Shown here in pieces: positions 11,401-23,847 of a DNA stretch of 64,000 bases. Position 1 is the first letter of the stretch. Every line of letters begins with the position of its first letter. This DNA is from Siphonodentalium dalli (lineage: Eukaryota; Mollusca; Scaphopoda; Gadilida; Siphonodentaliidae), in contig CP136063.1 in the NCBI GenBank assembly GCA_032622095.1, positions 40,522,106 through 40,586,105 of the forward strand. Reading direction: 5' to 3'. Position numbers and translations under genes: made by a program. The notes beneath the pieces were generated by a model. That model was not told where the DNA came from and searched no databases. It was given only the letters and a program-made list of their open reading frames with translations.

Positions 11401-12516
11401 TAAGAAGACTACTCATGATGAATCATCATAGCTATTCTTCCAAAGCAGTGTATGTCAACACTGATATTGTTAGTCATAATAGCCATTCTTCCATAGCCAT
11501 GTCTATTCCTGTCTTCTCGAGCTAGCTGTGCCCGCTTCACTGACAGCTCACATGAAAGTTCCACAGGCTGCATCACACTTGTATACCATGGTACAATATT
11601 TATGTCATCTGTATGCTGCACATGTACTGGTACAGTTCTGGTGCCAGTGTCAGTGCATACTCTGAAAAGAAATGCATAAAATGCTATTTTTAAGAAAAGT
11701 AATATTTAAAACGTACATTATTTATCAGGTAAATAGTTGAAATTTATACGGGAAATTAATTATAACGCCATGGTTAATTAAGTTTATGTTTAGCATCATC
11801 AATTTTTCTAATGTTGAAATGATTAGTCGATAGTGTTGAAATGACTAGGGTATTTCATATTGGATGGCCCCCAGCCGACACCTACTATATATATAGAACG
11901 ATCAAAATACCACACATGATTATCAAAGTATTCGCTTAAAAATCAAGGATCTGCCCATTTTAATGTGTTGGATATGCAATTTTTCACAGCAGTTTGTCAT
12001 TATAAATTTATTAAAATGCATATTTATCATTATATTTATGGATGTTGACAGCCTATAGTGACAGGAAAGTATCATGAACATCACTCATAGGATATAAATA
12101 AAGCTGGGTTAAACTTCAAAGTTGAAGTTATTTGCATGTGCGATCCTGACAAAGTAATGGAAGAGTCGATTGAATTTTTTTATTTGTATAGCATTTTTTT
12201 GCAGCACTGGGTAGATTTTGTATAGCACTCCCTACCAATACCTGTCATTTTATTTTAAATTGGATAGTAGAAATTGGAAATGGCATCCCAAATTGCGATG
12301 CAAATCCAGTTAAATCGAGCCCTGAACAGTCATAAATACTATGGAGAGACTTCGAAATAGCTTCCTAACTTCTGGCAGCACAAACTCGTATTTGATTACA
12401 TGTCCATGTCAGTTCAAGGATTGATTGGGGGATGACATTCAGCGGTGTTACTCTATTCCAAGCAGGGATCACATATAAGGGTAACACATTTATAAACTTC
12501 TTTTATTCGGCGTATA
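11401..12516. other. Intergenic, nothing recognised
   Basis: No family recognised and no long frame on either strand. Confidence 0.4.
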
Positions 12517-12622
12517 CAGTAATGCTCTAATTTGGCGTACAGTAATGCTCTAAGTAATTCAGCGGGTACAGTAATGCTCTAAGTAATCGACTTCTTAACC
12601 ACGATTACTTAGGGCATTACTG
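12517..12622. mobile_element. Rearranged CAGT MITE with three tandem left ends
   Basis: CAGTAATGCTCTAA occurs at 12517, 12540 and 12569, followed by 'cgacttcttaaccac', then one right end (GCATTACTG to 12622). The palindromic body is missing. Probably a deletion derivative with amplified termini. Confidence 0.65.
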
Positions 12623-14030
12623 TAACTCTGCATCGGTTGCACTGCAGAAACAACACAAGTCTTACTGGCTACATTTCCAAGTTTGGTGTCGTAGTTTGGA
12701 ATATCGCTAATACTTTGACATGTCATGTTTAGTTTTGCCTTAATCTTTTTACATGACGGATGACCAGGTGGACACACAAGGGATCCACAGCTGTATTCAA
12801 ACTCGGACAATAAGTATGCGCGCCTGTATGTTTCAAAATCGAAAGATTGCAAAGTAGCTACTCTTGGGATCCAAATAAGCATAATAGTACCCGTATGTTT
12901 ATTAATTTTTAGAAAATATGCCACCCTGTTACCTGTATGGCGTTTATATGGGTCTGTATCGGTCTATTTTAAAGTGATGTGAATCACTGCGGAAGAATGA
13001 TCAAATAAAAAAGAGAATTATCTTGCTCAAAGTAGTTATTTTTACAAATATTATATCCAAATTGGCAACGCTCATCGTTATTCTTATACATTAATTAATG
13101 ACAGTTATTCTCGAAGGTGAAACCATTTTCATTAGTTTATCACAGATAGTTGCATTCCAATTTGAGGAGTAAATATTTACAATTGAGTGTAGTTCAAATG
13201 ATGATTTCTATGGATATGTACGGTCGATTTTCTTGAAATTATCGGCAATGTTACTAATATGATACATTCCTCCTGTTGACATAGTGCCTGAATGCTAACT
13301 TATCGGTTTCATATACCAAAACAAGTACATAATTATTTATGTCTTTAAAATCGGGATCATCAGGCTGGCTATACTGCAGGCATATGGAGCTATCACTTAT
13401 GTCAGGAAACTCCAATGTCAAGCGTATTTGAGAAATATATGGATAGAATGAAACAAGTGTGTGAACTGGTTAACGTTATTGAATGAGTTTGTTGTGACAC
13501 GATGGTAAAACGAGACCCGTAGGTTCAAATTTTACCTCGCGACACAAGTTCATACAACAAACACTTGCAATAACGTTTTTTTTATGCTCACACAACTGTG
13601 TTGTTCTTTGTTTATTGCACACTCTGAAGATTGGAACTTGTAATATGCTCAAATTTAGGTTGATATTGTTGCATTAATTCTGAACAATGTGTTCTTTATG
13701 CAGACTAACCTCATGATTTAGTGAAGAAATGTTTTGTTTAATTTAGTTGGTGTTGCAATGACATGGTTTGTATTGTCCTTTTTTATTGAAGGTTTTAAAA
13801 TCTTCTGTATTTTGCTGTATTATGCAAAAATAAACAAAGTGTGCAATAAATATGATTTATTGTATAGAATTTCAGACGACTTACTTTCAAGTTCCATGCT
13901 AAAAATAGACAAACTAAGATCCATAACTCCGGAAAAAAAATTCGGACAAACCTGGTTTTCGAACTCGTCTGATATATTTTTGCAAGAGTCTCATATTGGT
14001 TAATATTTGCGTGAGTTATCGCGCTAACGG
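12623..14030. other. Intergenic, nothing recognised
   Basis: Open frames of 109 codons (12595-12924, minus) and 89 codons (13734-14003, plus) have no recognised domain. The first overlaps the MITE terminus, so it is not credible as a gene. Confidence 0.4.
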
Positions 14031-14270
14031 TGAAAAACTAAAAAAAAAGTCATCAAAGATGGATAACTCTTGTCAAAAAGTTCGGATGTGACCCATTTTC
14101 TACAGACAGTAAATAGTGATTGGGAGCAACTCACATACCAAATTTTTTTTGAATCCGTTAACACATGTCAAAGTTATAAGGCATTCTTTAGGTCCGTCCG
14201 CCCGCCGCCCGCCAACCGTCCCTCGTCAAACCATAAGTCGAGTTTTTGAAAAACTCGACTAATAAAAGGT
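14031..14270. repeat. Degenerate dispersed repeat with GC-rich CCGCC tail
   Basis: Contains 'gatggataactcttgtcaaa', 'caactcacataccaaattt' and 'ttaggtccgtccgcccgc' with repeated CCGCC. It resembles the 158-bp repeat family at 7227 in motif order. It ends with an inverted repeat AGTCGAGTTTTTGAAAAACTCGACT (about 14236-14261). Confidence 0.45.
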
Positions 14271-15364
14271 CGCTGACCAAAATGTCCCCTAATGGTTTGA
14301 AGGATTTATGGGTTTCAAATGCCAATACTACATTCTGTCTTTAAATGTGTAAAAGTGTCGAGAAAGGGCCAATATATAAACTCGAAAATAAAAAAACATA
14401 AAAAAATAAGTCGAAAATTGCAATAACTCTGCCAAAATTACTCAAAAGTCGCAGGTGAGCAGGTTCTCATTCTGGTTGACATCGGTGAAGTTTAAAAAAA
14501 ATTGACTGGAAAATGAAGGAATACAGGCTCGGACAAAGTTCTGGATGGACACACGGAGGGACATAAGGACAAGGGTCATTACTATATAGTCCTCCAATGG
14601 AATGTCGGAGGACAAAAATATGTCCTACCTGTTTTAAGCCAATCAATTATCAGTCTGTCCTTAACTGCTGTCTCTATCTGAAGATGATGTTAAGTACATC
14701 TTCTAAATCTGTAAATTAAGATATAACCACATTTTACCATATATTCAGGTCAGCTAACATATACATATATTAAATTATTGGCTTTGACGCATAAAATTTC
14801 ACCTTTCCTAATGTGCTTTGCCTCTAATTACATGTATGATTATATATGCACACTAAGCATATACCTCTATATAGAACTAAACAACCTATTGCAGAAATTT
14901 CGTTCAAAACTGAGGTGATATGTCATGTGTAGATTCTATCAATTAGTATATAGGTGGATAGATGTATATACACCAATTGGCATATATAAGTTATAATGCC
15001 GATTGGACTCATGGAGTATATGTATACAGCAAATGGGGAAATTGCTCCACGTGATAATGAGATCAAATGTTTCCAAAACGGCATTTCTCTAGCCGCAATA
15101 CGTAACTTTGTTAAAAGTTACGATGGTCCTGTAACTATCTGGATAGAGCCAAGGAAACCTTATTTTTAACAGAAACAAGAACTTTCCCAGATATCCTGTC
15201 TGTGATAAAGTGCTGCGATCCAAACAAATTTATAGTGCCCTAGTACTGTATATGAAAATGAGAGATTGGTATATAAACAGTAATATCAAGTGAGAATAAT
15301 GATGAACTAATATAAGCAAATGTGGAATACTACTAGTAACTAGTAGTATATGCATCAAAATTAA
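14271..15364. other. Intergenic, nothing recognised
   Basis: AT-rich. A (cat)-(ata)-rich low-complexity part lies at 14755-15000. No credible gene. Confidence 0.4.
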
Positions 15365-15368
15365 TTAA

Positions 15369-15609
15369 CCCTTTCATAACAATCGCTGGTGCAGCAGTAA
15401 ACATCCAATGCCAGTGCATTCTCCTATATATACCAGTTTACCATAGGGAGCCATGCATATTTAAGAGAATGCAAGGTCAAGGTAACTATTGATAGGCCAG
15501 TGTATTCTCTTACATATGTGAGGCTCCCAATGGGAGACTCGCTTATTTAAGAGAATGAATTGGCACAGGGTTTTTCGCAAAATTTTAGGAAACTCCAGTC
15601 ATGAAAGGG
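15369..15609 (+). mobile_element. piggyBac-type MITE (TTAACCCTTT family), complete copy
   Basis: TTAA at 15365-15368 and 15610-15613. Ends CCCTTTCAT and ATGAAAGGG. The body contains inverted 'taagagaatg'/'cattctc' hairpins and the 'caaggtcaaggtaact' motif. The CCCTTT start after TTAA is the hallmark of piggyBac-related termini (family knowledge). Confidence 0.8.
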
Positions 15610-15613
15610 TTAA

Positions 15614-16231
15614 GCAAGTACCTTACTCCTATTTAAATTCACGCAGTACTACTACCCATCGGCGGCGATGAGCGAACATAATAATACGATTTGTGAGTTT
15701 ATACCAAACAATCGGAAAAATAAGAGGGCTATTTTAGATAGATATTTGACAATTATATTTACATGTGGGCAAACAATCGAAACATATGTACATGTAAAGC
15801 GTCAAATCATGGATTGATCTTTGATGTTGATAACTTGCAATGCTTCTAAGAAATATATATTTGATTGTATCAAAAGCAATAAAGTGAATCGCGAAATGTA
15901 TTGATCATATTGTGGGTTTGTATTGTGAAAGATATTACAGAAGCTGCGAAACAATAGCACTAAACTGTTTGAATGATTTGTTCAATGAACGGTCACTTAC
16001 AACTATCTAGAGACTTCAGGGACGGTACCCTCCCCTATATTCAGCGACCAGATGATCTCCAGTATATGTTTCATCACTGAAGTAGAGCACCTTGTACATG
16101 AACATGTAGCTGGATTGGAGATTGCTGTCTTGACCCTTCACACTTGCCCTCATGCCAGTTTGTTCCTCCTACAAAAGAGATCATAATTAATGTATTGCAA
16201 TAATAACATCTTACGTGTACCGTTAACTGTT
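15614..16231. other. Intergenic, nothing recognised
   Basis: No repeats shared elsewhere and no credible frame. Confidence 0.35.
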
Positions 16232-16345
16232 GTCGAGAGCTTTCCGATGAATGACAACAAGCCATATTTCCGACTAAATCCTGAAAAGTTACTGTTACCC
16301 ATAATTCTGCTGTGGTTAAGGAGACAATTACTTTGGGCATAACTG
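16232..16345. mobile_element. Right half of a CAGT palindromic MITE
   Basis: 'gagagctttccgatgaatg' through 'gccatatttccgactaaatc', 'aattctgctgtggtt' and a terminal ACTG. The left arm is absent, and a 6-bp insertion 'actgtt' interrupts the arm. Confidence 0.65.
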
Positions 16346-16563
16346 TATATAATGCAAATCAATCCATATAGACAATCGCATGGCAAATCAAGTTCTAATT
16401 ACTAGTATGGCTATTAATATAATGAATATACTAGTATGGGTTATTCTTAGCTAATAGTATATCATTGTATGTCATATTAGAGCTGACTCTGAAATAGTAT
16501 GGAATCTAAAGAGGTTTGCCGAACGGTGCTTGACAGTGAGTTCGAGTGGGACTGAATATTGTG

Positions 16564-17416
16564 TAGGGGTGCGAGATATCACCGGTGCACTGGTGTATCG
16601 CGAATCAGAGTTCTACGATACACGCACCGGTTCCATAGCCAAAAAATCGTGCATCGCGATACACAATTCTGTTCATCTATTACCGGTGTCCATTATTCGT
16701 TACGCTGGAGAATAAGAATTAAATACAACGGCATGCAAAGAAGCATGATAAAGTCGTTCTACTTCAAAGCGCCGATTAAATAGGTCAGCCACCTGTTCGT
16801 CGGTCATGCGCGTGGGCATTGTTATTTTTGTGTAAAGTTTGATATACCATTGTCACCGTTGGCACACAGAAGAGTTCGTTCATAGAAATGATGTCACCAA
16901 AAGGCTCAAAATGTACATCATGCTAATCATTTGTCGTTCATTGGAGTTGAACTGCATATTAGAGAATTAAATCGTTCCGTTAACAGTCACCGATACCCAA
17001 TTGACATAAACGTGTCTCATCGCAAGACTCGTAGTAAACCGCGTCAATACAGACAGCGTTCCGAACTTCCGACGTGGTATTTTTGAATTACTCCCCCTGG
17101 ACTGTATTTAAATGAATTAAACAACAAACGTGGTTATGTTTTTGTACTTGAAAGTCGTGTAATCCCATACGACCTTGGCCTTATATAAAACATTCCAATG
17201 AACTGAAGTAGCTGGTACTGAAGGATTAATCAAATTAATGAACTATTAAATAATGACTATGATTGAATATATGTTTTTTTTTCAACCAATTCATGAATTC
17301 CATATGAAGGGCTGCATCCAGAAATACTAGGGTATCGTATCTAGATAAGTATTGTATCGCGACCGCATATCGCGATATGTATCGTATCGCGACACTGGTA
17401 GTACCTCCCACCCCTA
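16564..17416. mobile_element. hAT-type nonautonomous element with 8-bp target duplication
   Basis: Left end TAGGGGTGCGAGATATCACC; right end reads as the complement of TAGGGGTGGGAGGTACTACC. The flanking 8 bp are ATATTGTG (16556-16563) and ATATTTTG (17417-17424), 7 of 8 identical. Subterminal sequence is rich in TCGCGATAC motifs on both sides. 8-bp duplications and TAGGG ends fit the hAT superfamily. No transposase frame remains in the 853 bp. Confidence 0.75.
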
Positions 17417-17424
17417 ATATTTTG

Positions 17425-17847
17425 TGCAAACTTTAAAGCATATATATATTAATTAGTTTATAATAGATAATTCATAAATACCTGTGAAAAATTCAACCAG
17501 ATTCCTCAAGCCTTGATATTCCAACCACCATGAATCATCTGTGATCGTCCACTCCATTGTACAGACGTCATAAACGAGTCGAAATTTTGCATGGAAATGA
17601 TGCAATTATTTGTAGACCAGAATATTGTTGTTTTTAAAAGATGCTTCAAAAATGGCACGCAGTCAGCAAAAAAAATAGATGTTCCACATTAACAATTTTG
17701 GATTTTAATACAGAATCTTGAATTATTTAAAAGCAGACTGTCCACATGTTATCTGTAGAATTGTAGCTCATATATATCAAGACTAAACACGCTGAATGAA
17801 TATTCTAGCTTCACAGACGACCATGATGATGCAAATGCTTGTGTATA
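17425..17847. other. Intergenic, nothing recognised
   Basis: AT-rich; no repeat or gene recognised. Confidence 0.4.
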
Positions 17848-18099
17848 CAGTAATGCCCTAATTAATCAACTCCCTAACCACAGCAGAATTATGGGTAACT
17901 TTTCAGGATTTAGTCGGAAATATGGCTTGTTGCCATTCATCGGAAAGCTCTCCTAGAAATATGGCTTGTTGCCATTCATCAGAAAGCTCTCTGCGAGAGC
18001 TTTCCAATAAATAGCAACAAGCCATATTTCCGACTAAATCCTGAAAAGTTACCCATAATTCTGCTGTGGTTAGGGAGTCAATTAATTAGGGCTTTACTG
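17848..18099. mobile_element. CAGT palindromic MITE, complete, with arm duplication
   Basis: Flanked by TA on both sides. Starts CAGTAATGCCCTAATTAATC and ends ACTG. The palindrome centre carries a duplicated 'aaatatggcttgttgccatt' block on the left arm, which makes this copy about 40 bp longer than 2977-3189. Confidence 0.8.
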
Positions 18100-20419
18100 T
18101 AGTAGTGATTACCAGTCAACATAGAACATTACTTGACCCAGATAATGATGATTTAATTTTAAATTAATACGATATCCATTATTATGAAGATTTTAATTTT
18201 GATTACTTATTATATACTAGAGGTTCCAATTTCATCACTTTCACATAAATGCAGAAGTTATCACATTGTGACAATTGTATACCATTGTGAATTTTAAGAA
18301 CCACTAAATTTGTTATTTTGTATTAAACTTAAACTGCCGGTATGGGCCTAAATGAATGGTCAACACTTGGGATTTGTTCGACTACATGTATATTTTATAT
18401 CTATAGTTGCTCTATACATATAGTGAATTTATATGATGATGAAGATGATAAAGTGGAGACGATGGTGAAGATGAGTTTATAGATAAAAACAAAAGGATTC
18501 CAATATACTTTTATATTGCCAAGCTAAATTTTACATGTCTATGCTCACCATTATGGCATATCTGACATCAATGAATCAAGATAATTATTTCATTGTGTCA
18601 ATAGTTGCGACTGGATCTGGACACTATATTTTTGAGTCAGTCATATGACAACAAAGGGTGAGTTAATGAACCCCAAGCACACAAGTCCCTCACATAAAAG
18701 TCATATCTCTAACTGTATATATGACTACAAGTCTAAAATAATTCAGGAACAATCAAAGTAAACTGTTAGAAGTTTTTGACAAAATGTGAATGATATTTAC
18801 GAGGATGTGCAATGATCTCTGTATGAGAACATATGAAACTAACCACAATTTTTGACCCATACTTAGTGTTGATTTGCAAAAATTCCCCCCTGTAATATTA
18901 TTGAGCCCCCATACTATTATTTATTTTAAAGGAAATTTCACCCCTGTACTATTATTCCGCCCCTACTATTATTTGGATCCCGAGAGTAGCATATACATTG
19001 TAACTGCTTGAAATTTAGCACCAGCTGTCAAAGCCACCTCGCCTTTTAACGATCGACATGAGGATTTTTGGATCAATTCCAAGTCACCTCGCCATATCGC
19101 TTCATGACATGAGGATCTTTCGAGAGCTGTGCCTTGAGCAGTTTTAATATGAGATTGAGACACAAAAGTACTTTCAACTTTGAATCATCAGATCATGCAA
19201 CTTGAAAGATCACGGGACCCCAATTTTAAATTTGCATGGTTGAATGAAGCTATTACTATTAGTCAAAATACATTGTTCTGAACAACAAATCTGGAAAAAC
19301 AATTGCCATACAGCCTACAGGTACATGCGAGTTCACTTGTGAGCAAGTCACCCAATTTCGATGCACATTTATTGATTCCAAATTATTTCTGGGTATTCAT
19401 CTCTGAACAGACTGAATTTAAAACAACTAATACTGATGCCGTACGTCAGTTGTCACATTGACATTGTGTAATATATTAATTATTTTGTCGGCAAACACGA
19501 CGATGATGATGATGATGATGATGATGACATTGACTGACGGATGTTAGACGATAAACGATGATGATAAAAAAAACTTTAAAATTCATGAAATCTCACGCCA
19601 AGATGAAGGTCAATGAGGACTCCAGAGGGGTAATTTAAAAAATGGGAATATTTGAGCAACTAATACGGAAATTACGATGTTCTGTTTAGTTACTTAGAAG
19701 TTAGATTTTCATCAAATTGTTAATAACATACTATCATACTATGATACTAGTAAAGATGATGATGTAAATATTTCAAATCTAAAGTACTAGTAGTCATACG
19801 TATTAAGTAATACTAATAGCAATATAATTTACCGTTAATTAATATGTTATAGTACTTGCAAGATCTTTCAATGAAATTCCAATTTCCACATCTAAATGTC
19901 CTAAATGATATATCAATGATGAATGATAGTAAATAAAAAATCCGCCCTCGCTTCGGGATGAAGGACGTGTAGCTAATTTCAGGCGGCGCTGGTTAGGAAC
20001 ATAAATTATAGTCCGGGGAAAATAATAAAATATATATAGGCTAGATGATAATGGCATCATGCATAATACTAGTCTATAGTAATCAAATGAAAATGATGTA
20101 AATTATTAATTTAATTATTCAAAATCTAAAGTAAAGTTGGCCTACCTAGTCAAGAATAGTAGCCTACGATTTATGTTGGTGTTTTCAATGAAATTTCACA
20201 ACTTAATGAAAAATAATGAAGTCAAAACATTGCCGCGTTTCCGTTACCACGATTCCGACATGTGGACAGTCTGTAATTACATGAAAATTCCATGATTCCA
20301 ATGGATAAAGAATAGTTTACTTTCCAAGCATTGAGACAAAATGGCGTCACGGTCGAAAAAATGACGCTGCGAAAAAATGACGTTGCACATCGGCACGTGA
20401 TCGCTACATACGCCACGTT
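18100..20419. other. Intergenic, only a GAT microsatellite
   Basis: A (GAT)n run of about 30 bp lies at 19499-19528. A short imperfect duplication ('cacctcgcc...catgaggat') occurs at 19030-19115. No gene or element recognised. Confidence 0.45.
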
Positions 20420-20574
20420 ACTCTTTATTTGAGTACTTATTAATCAATTGTACTCTTTTATAGTGTAATTAGTTGTCGCGCGCCATACGTCTTGTGGCAT
20501 TTCTACACAATGGATGCGTAAATACGATATCTACAAAATAATAGAGTACACGTTTCTACTCTTTATTTATTTCC
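20420..20574. repeat. Right edge of the 20-kb insertion, TACTCTT-rich
   Basis: TACTCTT and gagtac motifs like those at 500-870; a weak hairpin AGAGTA/TACTCT lies at 20543-20562. It borders directly on resumed minisatellite at 20575. Confidence 0.45.
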
Positions 20575-22050
20575 GTGTATGGTGTTTCCCCGGATTAATT
20601 TAACTAGTGGGTGTATGGTGTGTCCCCGGGATAATTTACCTAGTGTGTATGGTGTGTCCCCGGGACTAATTTACCGAGTGTGTGTATAGTGTGTTTACTG
20701 TTATTGTCCCCGGGACTAATTTAACTAGTGTGTGTATGGTGTGTTCACTGTTATTGATCATTTGTTCCCGGGACTAATTTACCTAGTGTGTGTATGTTGT
20801 GTTCACTGTTATTGATCCTTTGTTCCCGGGACTAATTTACCTAGTGTGTGTATGGCGTGTTCACTGTTATTGTCCCCGGGACTAATTTACCTAGTGTGTG
20901 TATGGTGTGTTCACTGATTGGTTAAGACCTAACATTGCTTAAGTTATCTGTTGTCACCAACGTAGAAATTCGGGTAGGGTTAACATTTGCGAAAGTCGAT
21001 TGTCCCCGGGATTAATTTACCTAGTGTGTGTATGGTGCGTCCCGCGACTAATTTACCTAGTGTGTGTATGGTGTGTCACCGGGACTAATTTACCTGGTGT
21101 GTGTGTGTATGGTGTGTCAACGGGACTAATTTACCTAGTGTGTGTATGGTGTGTCAACGGGACTAATTTACCTAGTGTGTGTGTATGGTGTGTCCCCAGG
21201 ACTAATTTACCTGGTGTGAGTGTATGGTGTGTCAACGGGACTAATTTACCTAGTATGTGTATGGTGTGTCACCGGGACTAATATACCTAGTGTATGTATG
21301 GTGTGTCCCCGGTATTAATTTACCTATTGTGAGTATGGTGTATCCCCGGGATTAATTTACCCAGCGTGTGTATGGTGTGTCCCCGGTATTAATTCGACTA
21401 GAGTGTGTATGGTGTGTCTCCGGGACTAATGTACCTAGTGTGTTGTGGTGTGTCCCCGGGACTAATTTACCTAGTGTGTGTATAGTGTGTTCCCGGGACT
21501 AATTTACCTATTGTCTGTATGGTGTGTTCACTGCTATTGTCCCCGGGACTAATTTACCTAGTGTGCGTATGGTGTGTTCACTGTTATTGTTTCCGGGACT
21601 AATTCACCAAGTGTGTGTATGGTGTTTCCCCGGATTAATTTAACTAGTGGGTGTATGGTGTGTCCCCAAGACTAATATGCCTAGTGTGTGTATGGTGTGT
21701 CACCGGGACTAATTTACCTTTTGTGTGTATGGTGTGTCCCCGGGATAATTTACCTAGTGTGTATGGTGTGTCCCCGGGACTAATTTACCGAGTGTGTGTA
21801 TGGTGTGTTCACTGTTATTGATCCTTTGTTCCCGGGACTAATTTACCTAGTGTGTGTATGATGTGTTCATTGTTATTGATCCTTTGTTCCCGGGACTAAT
21901 TTACTAGTGTGTGTATGGCGTGTTCACTGTTATTGTCCCCGGGACTACTTTACCTAGTGTGTGTATGGTGTGTTCACTGTTATTGATCCGTTGTCCCCTG
22001 GACTAATTTACCTAGTGTGTGTATGGTGTGTTCACTGTTATTGAGTCTTT
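20575..22050. repeat. 37-bp minisatellite array, right block
   Basis: Same unit as 1-489, plus longer units carrying 'ttcactgttattgatcctttgtt'. Interrupted at about 20917-20998 by a copy of the pre-array sequence ('gattggttaagacctaac', 'caccaacgtagaaattcgg'), so two array modules are fused here. The 21544-21660 part is the uninterrupted paralogue of the 489/20575 junction. Its tail 'ctcattgaattgaaac' matches that of 48340-48400. Confidence 0.9.
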
Positions 22051-22282
22051 CTCATTGAATTGAAACTGTTAGATTAAAAGATACACTCTATCGCTCCGTG
22101 GTGATAATTGACTTCTACATAGCACTCAGATGGTTAGCAGACTATTGTGATCCGACTAATTTCAAACTAAATTGTCGTAAACGTATTTTCAAATTTGCGA
22201 TATAATTGTAGAATGCCAATGTATCAGGTGGATTTACGTCAAATTTATATAGTATCTAGCATGTTAGCCCGCCACTGGCGGG
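22051..22282. other. Spacer between two minisatellite modules
   Basis: The first 50 bp match the array tail at 48345-48400; the rest is unique to this position. Confidence 0.4.
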
Positions 22283-22975
22283 AACCGATAATTTACTTCG
22301 ACGGGAACATAAATACATCATCATTTTGTGGTGAAGGTGGCTCGAAATAATACATACTTTTCATAAGAATAATGGTGTCGATATAGGTTGCCAGTATATA
22401 AATAAAATTAAACCTATTTTTTGCTCTCACTTTCCTCGTTTCTGATTGGTTAAGGCCTAACATTGCTTAAGTTACGCGTTGTCACCAACGTAGAAATTCG
22501 GGAAGGGTTAACATTTGCGAAATTCGATTGTCCCCGGGACTAATTTACCTAGTGTGTGTACGGTGTGTCACCGGGACTAATTTACCTAGTGGGTGTATGG
22601 TGTGTCCCCTGGATTACCTAGTGTGTGTATGGTGCGTCCTGGATCTAATTTACCTAGTGTGTGTATGGTGTGTCACCGGGGCTAATTTACCTACTGTATG
22701 TATGGTGTGTCTCCGGGACTAATTCACCTAGTGTGTGTATTGTGTGTCCCCGGAACTAATAAACATAGTGTGTGTATGGTGTGTCCCCGGGATTAATTGA
22801 CCTAGTGTGTGTATCGTGCGTCCCCGGGATTAATTTACCTAGTGTGTGTGTATGGTGTGTCACCAGGACTAATTCAACTAGTGTGTGTGTGGTGTGTCAC
22901 GGGGACTAATTTACCTAGTGTGTGTATGGCGTATCTCCGGGACTAATTTACCTAGTGTGTATGGTGTATCCCCAT
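22283..22975. repeat. Minisatellite module of unit 1
   Basis: A 245-bp leader ('ccgataatttacttcgac', 'gtggtgaaggtggctcg', 'caccaacgtagaaattcgg') runs straight into the 37-bp array at about 22528. The same leader precedes the arrays at 30957 and 47932, which defines the start of each repeated unit. Confidence 0.85.
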
Positions 22976-23179
22976 ATTATCATCTTCAACCGCCTCATAC
23001 TCGATATAAATTTTTGTATTTGAGATAAAAACCAGTCAGTCAGTCAGGAATATTATTTAAACTGTTGAATCTGTTAATATTGATCGATGGAGTACCATGG
23101 CCCACGTGGGATACACGATGTTCCAATAGCAAGAATGCGGCCTGCATATTAGAGGATATAGAAAATTCCCAGAAGGGAA

Positions 23180-23430
23180 AACGTGACTAAAAACAATGTT
23201 AATTTGATACTATAGATACACTAAAATCAGTTTAAGAAATAAATTAGAACAAAAGCAAATATTTGCCCAAAAAACGCACTTAAATAAAAAAAAAATTCAA
23301 ATATAGTTTTTATTTTCCAAAATCTTGTGTTGGGATGTGGAATAATATATCCATTACTAAGATTTTAAAGGAAAATACTGTCAACATGACATAAACTGTC
23401 ATATGTAGTGTGGACTCTGTTTAGTTATGG
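23180..23430. repeat. 240-bp dispersed sequence, unit 1 copy
   Basis: 'cagtttaagaaataaattag', 'aaagcaaatatttgccc', 'ggtgtggaataatatatcc'-type sequence also found at 35085-35290 and 48940-49190, and inverted at 31735-31955. It sits just beyond the 3' end of each zinc-finger gene. In unit 2 it behaves as one arm of an inverted repeat. Confidence 0.75.
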
Positions 23431-23439
23431 TATGGCACT

Positions 23440-23847
23440 CGTCTCGACGATTGATTTCTCTCATATATCGCACTGATACGAACGCTCTCCAGAATGGACT
23501 CTCTTATGTTGCATTAGGCTGCACGTCTGGGTGAATGATTTCTCACATATATCGCACTGATACGAAAGCTCTCCAGAATGGACTCTCTTATGTTACATTA
23601 AGGTACTCTTCTGGGTGGAAGATTTCTCACATATATCGCACTGATATGGACGCTCTCCAGAATGGACTCTCTTATGCCTCAATAGGTCACCCATCCGGGT
23701 GAATGATTTCTCACATACCGGTATATCACACTGATACGGACGATTTCCAGAATGGACTCTCTTATGTCTCATTAGGTCACTCATATGCACAGTTAGATCA
23801 CTCGTCCGGGTGAATGATTTCTGACATATATCGCACTGATACGGATC
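23440..23847 (-). pseudogene. C2H2 zinc-finger array, unit 1, decayed 3' part
   Basis: Continues in the same frame as the 370-codon frame upstream, beyond a TGA at 23848-23850. It contains about five fingers; one has a 6-bp insertion that changes the first pair from C-x2-C to C-x4-C (CDIPVCEK). Further stops occur at about 23593 and in the last finger. The last finger (IVETSAI region) belongs to the diverged C-terminal type also seen in units 2 and 3. Confidence 0.7.

Larger units (their letters stand above)
490..20574. other. Approx. 20-kb segment inserted within the minisatellite array
   Basis: Left of this segment the array reads through to ...accaagt (489). Right of it the array resumes at gtgtatggtgtttcc (20575). 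The same array sequence without interruption is present at 21544-21660, where only two bases separate the two halves. The interior has only short spurious ORFs, and its recognisable content is MITEs and foldbacks listed separately. No transposase, polymerase or integrase was recognised. No target-site duplication is visible. It may be a large non-autonomous element or a rearrangement. Confidence 0.6.

Noticed and set aside
21000-21281. 93-codon ORF (and others at 22528, 30953, 31269) in the 37-bp minisatellite
   Set aside because: 37 bp is not a multiple of three, so frames rotate through the array; the ORFs are chance products of stop-poor GT-rich units.
20575-22050. CRISPR-like array
   Set aside because: Units are contiguous tandem copies without unique spacers, in a clearly eukaryotic window.
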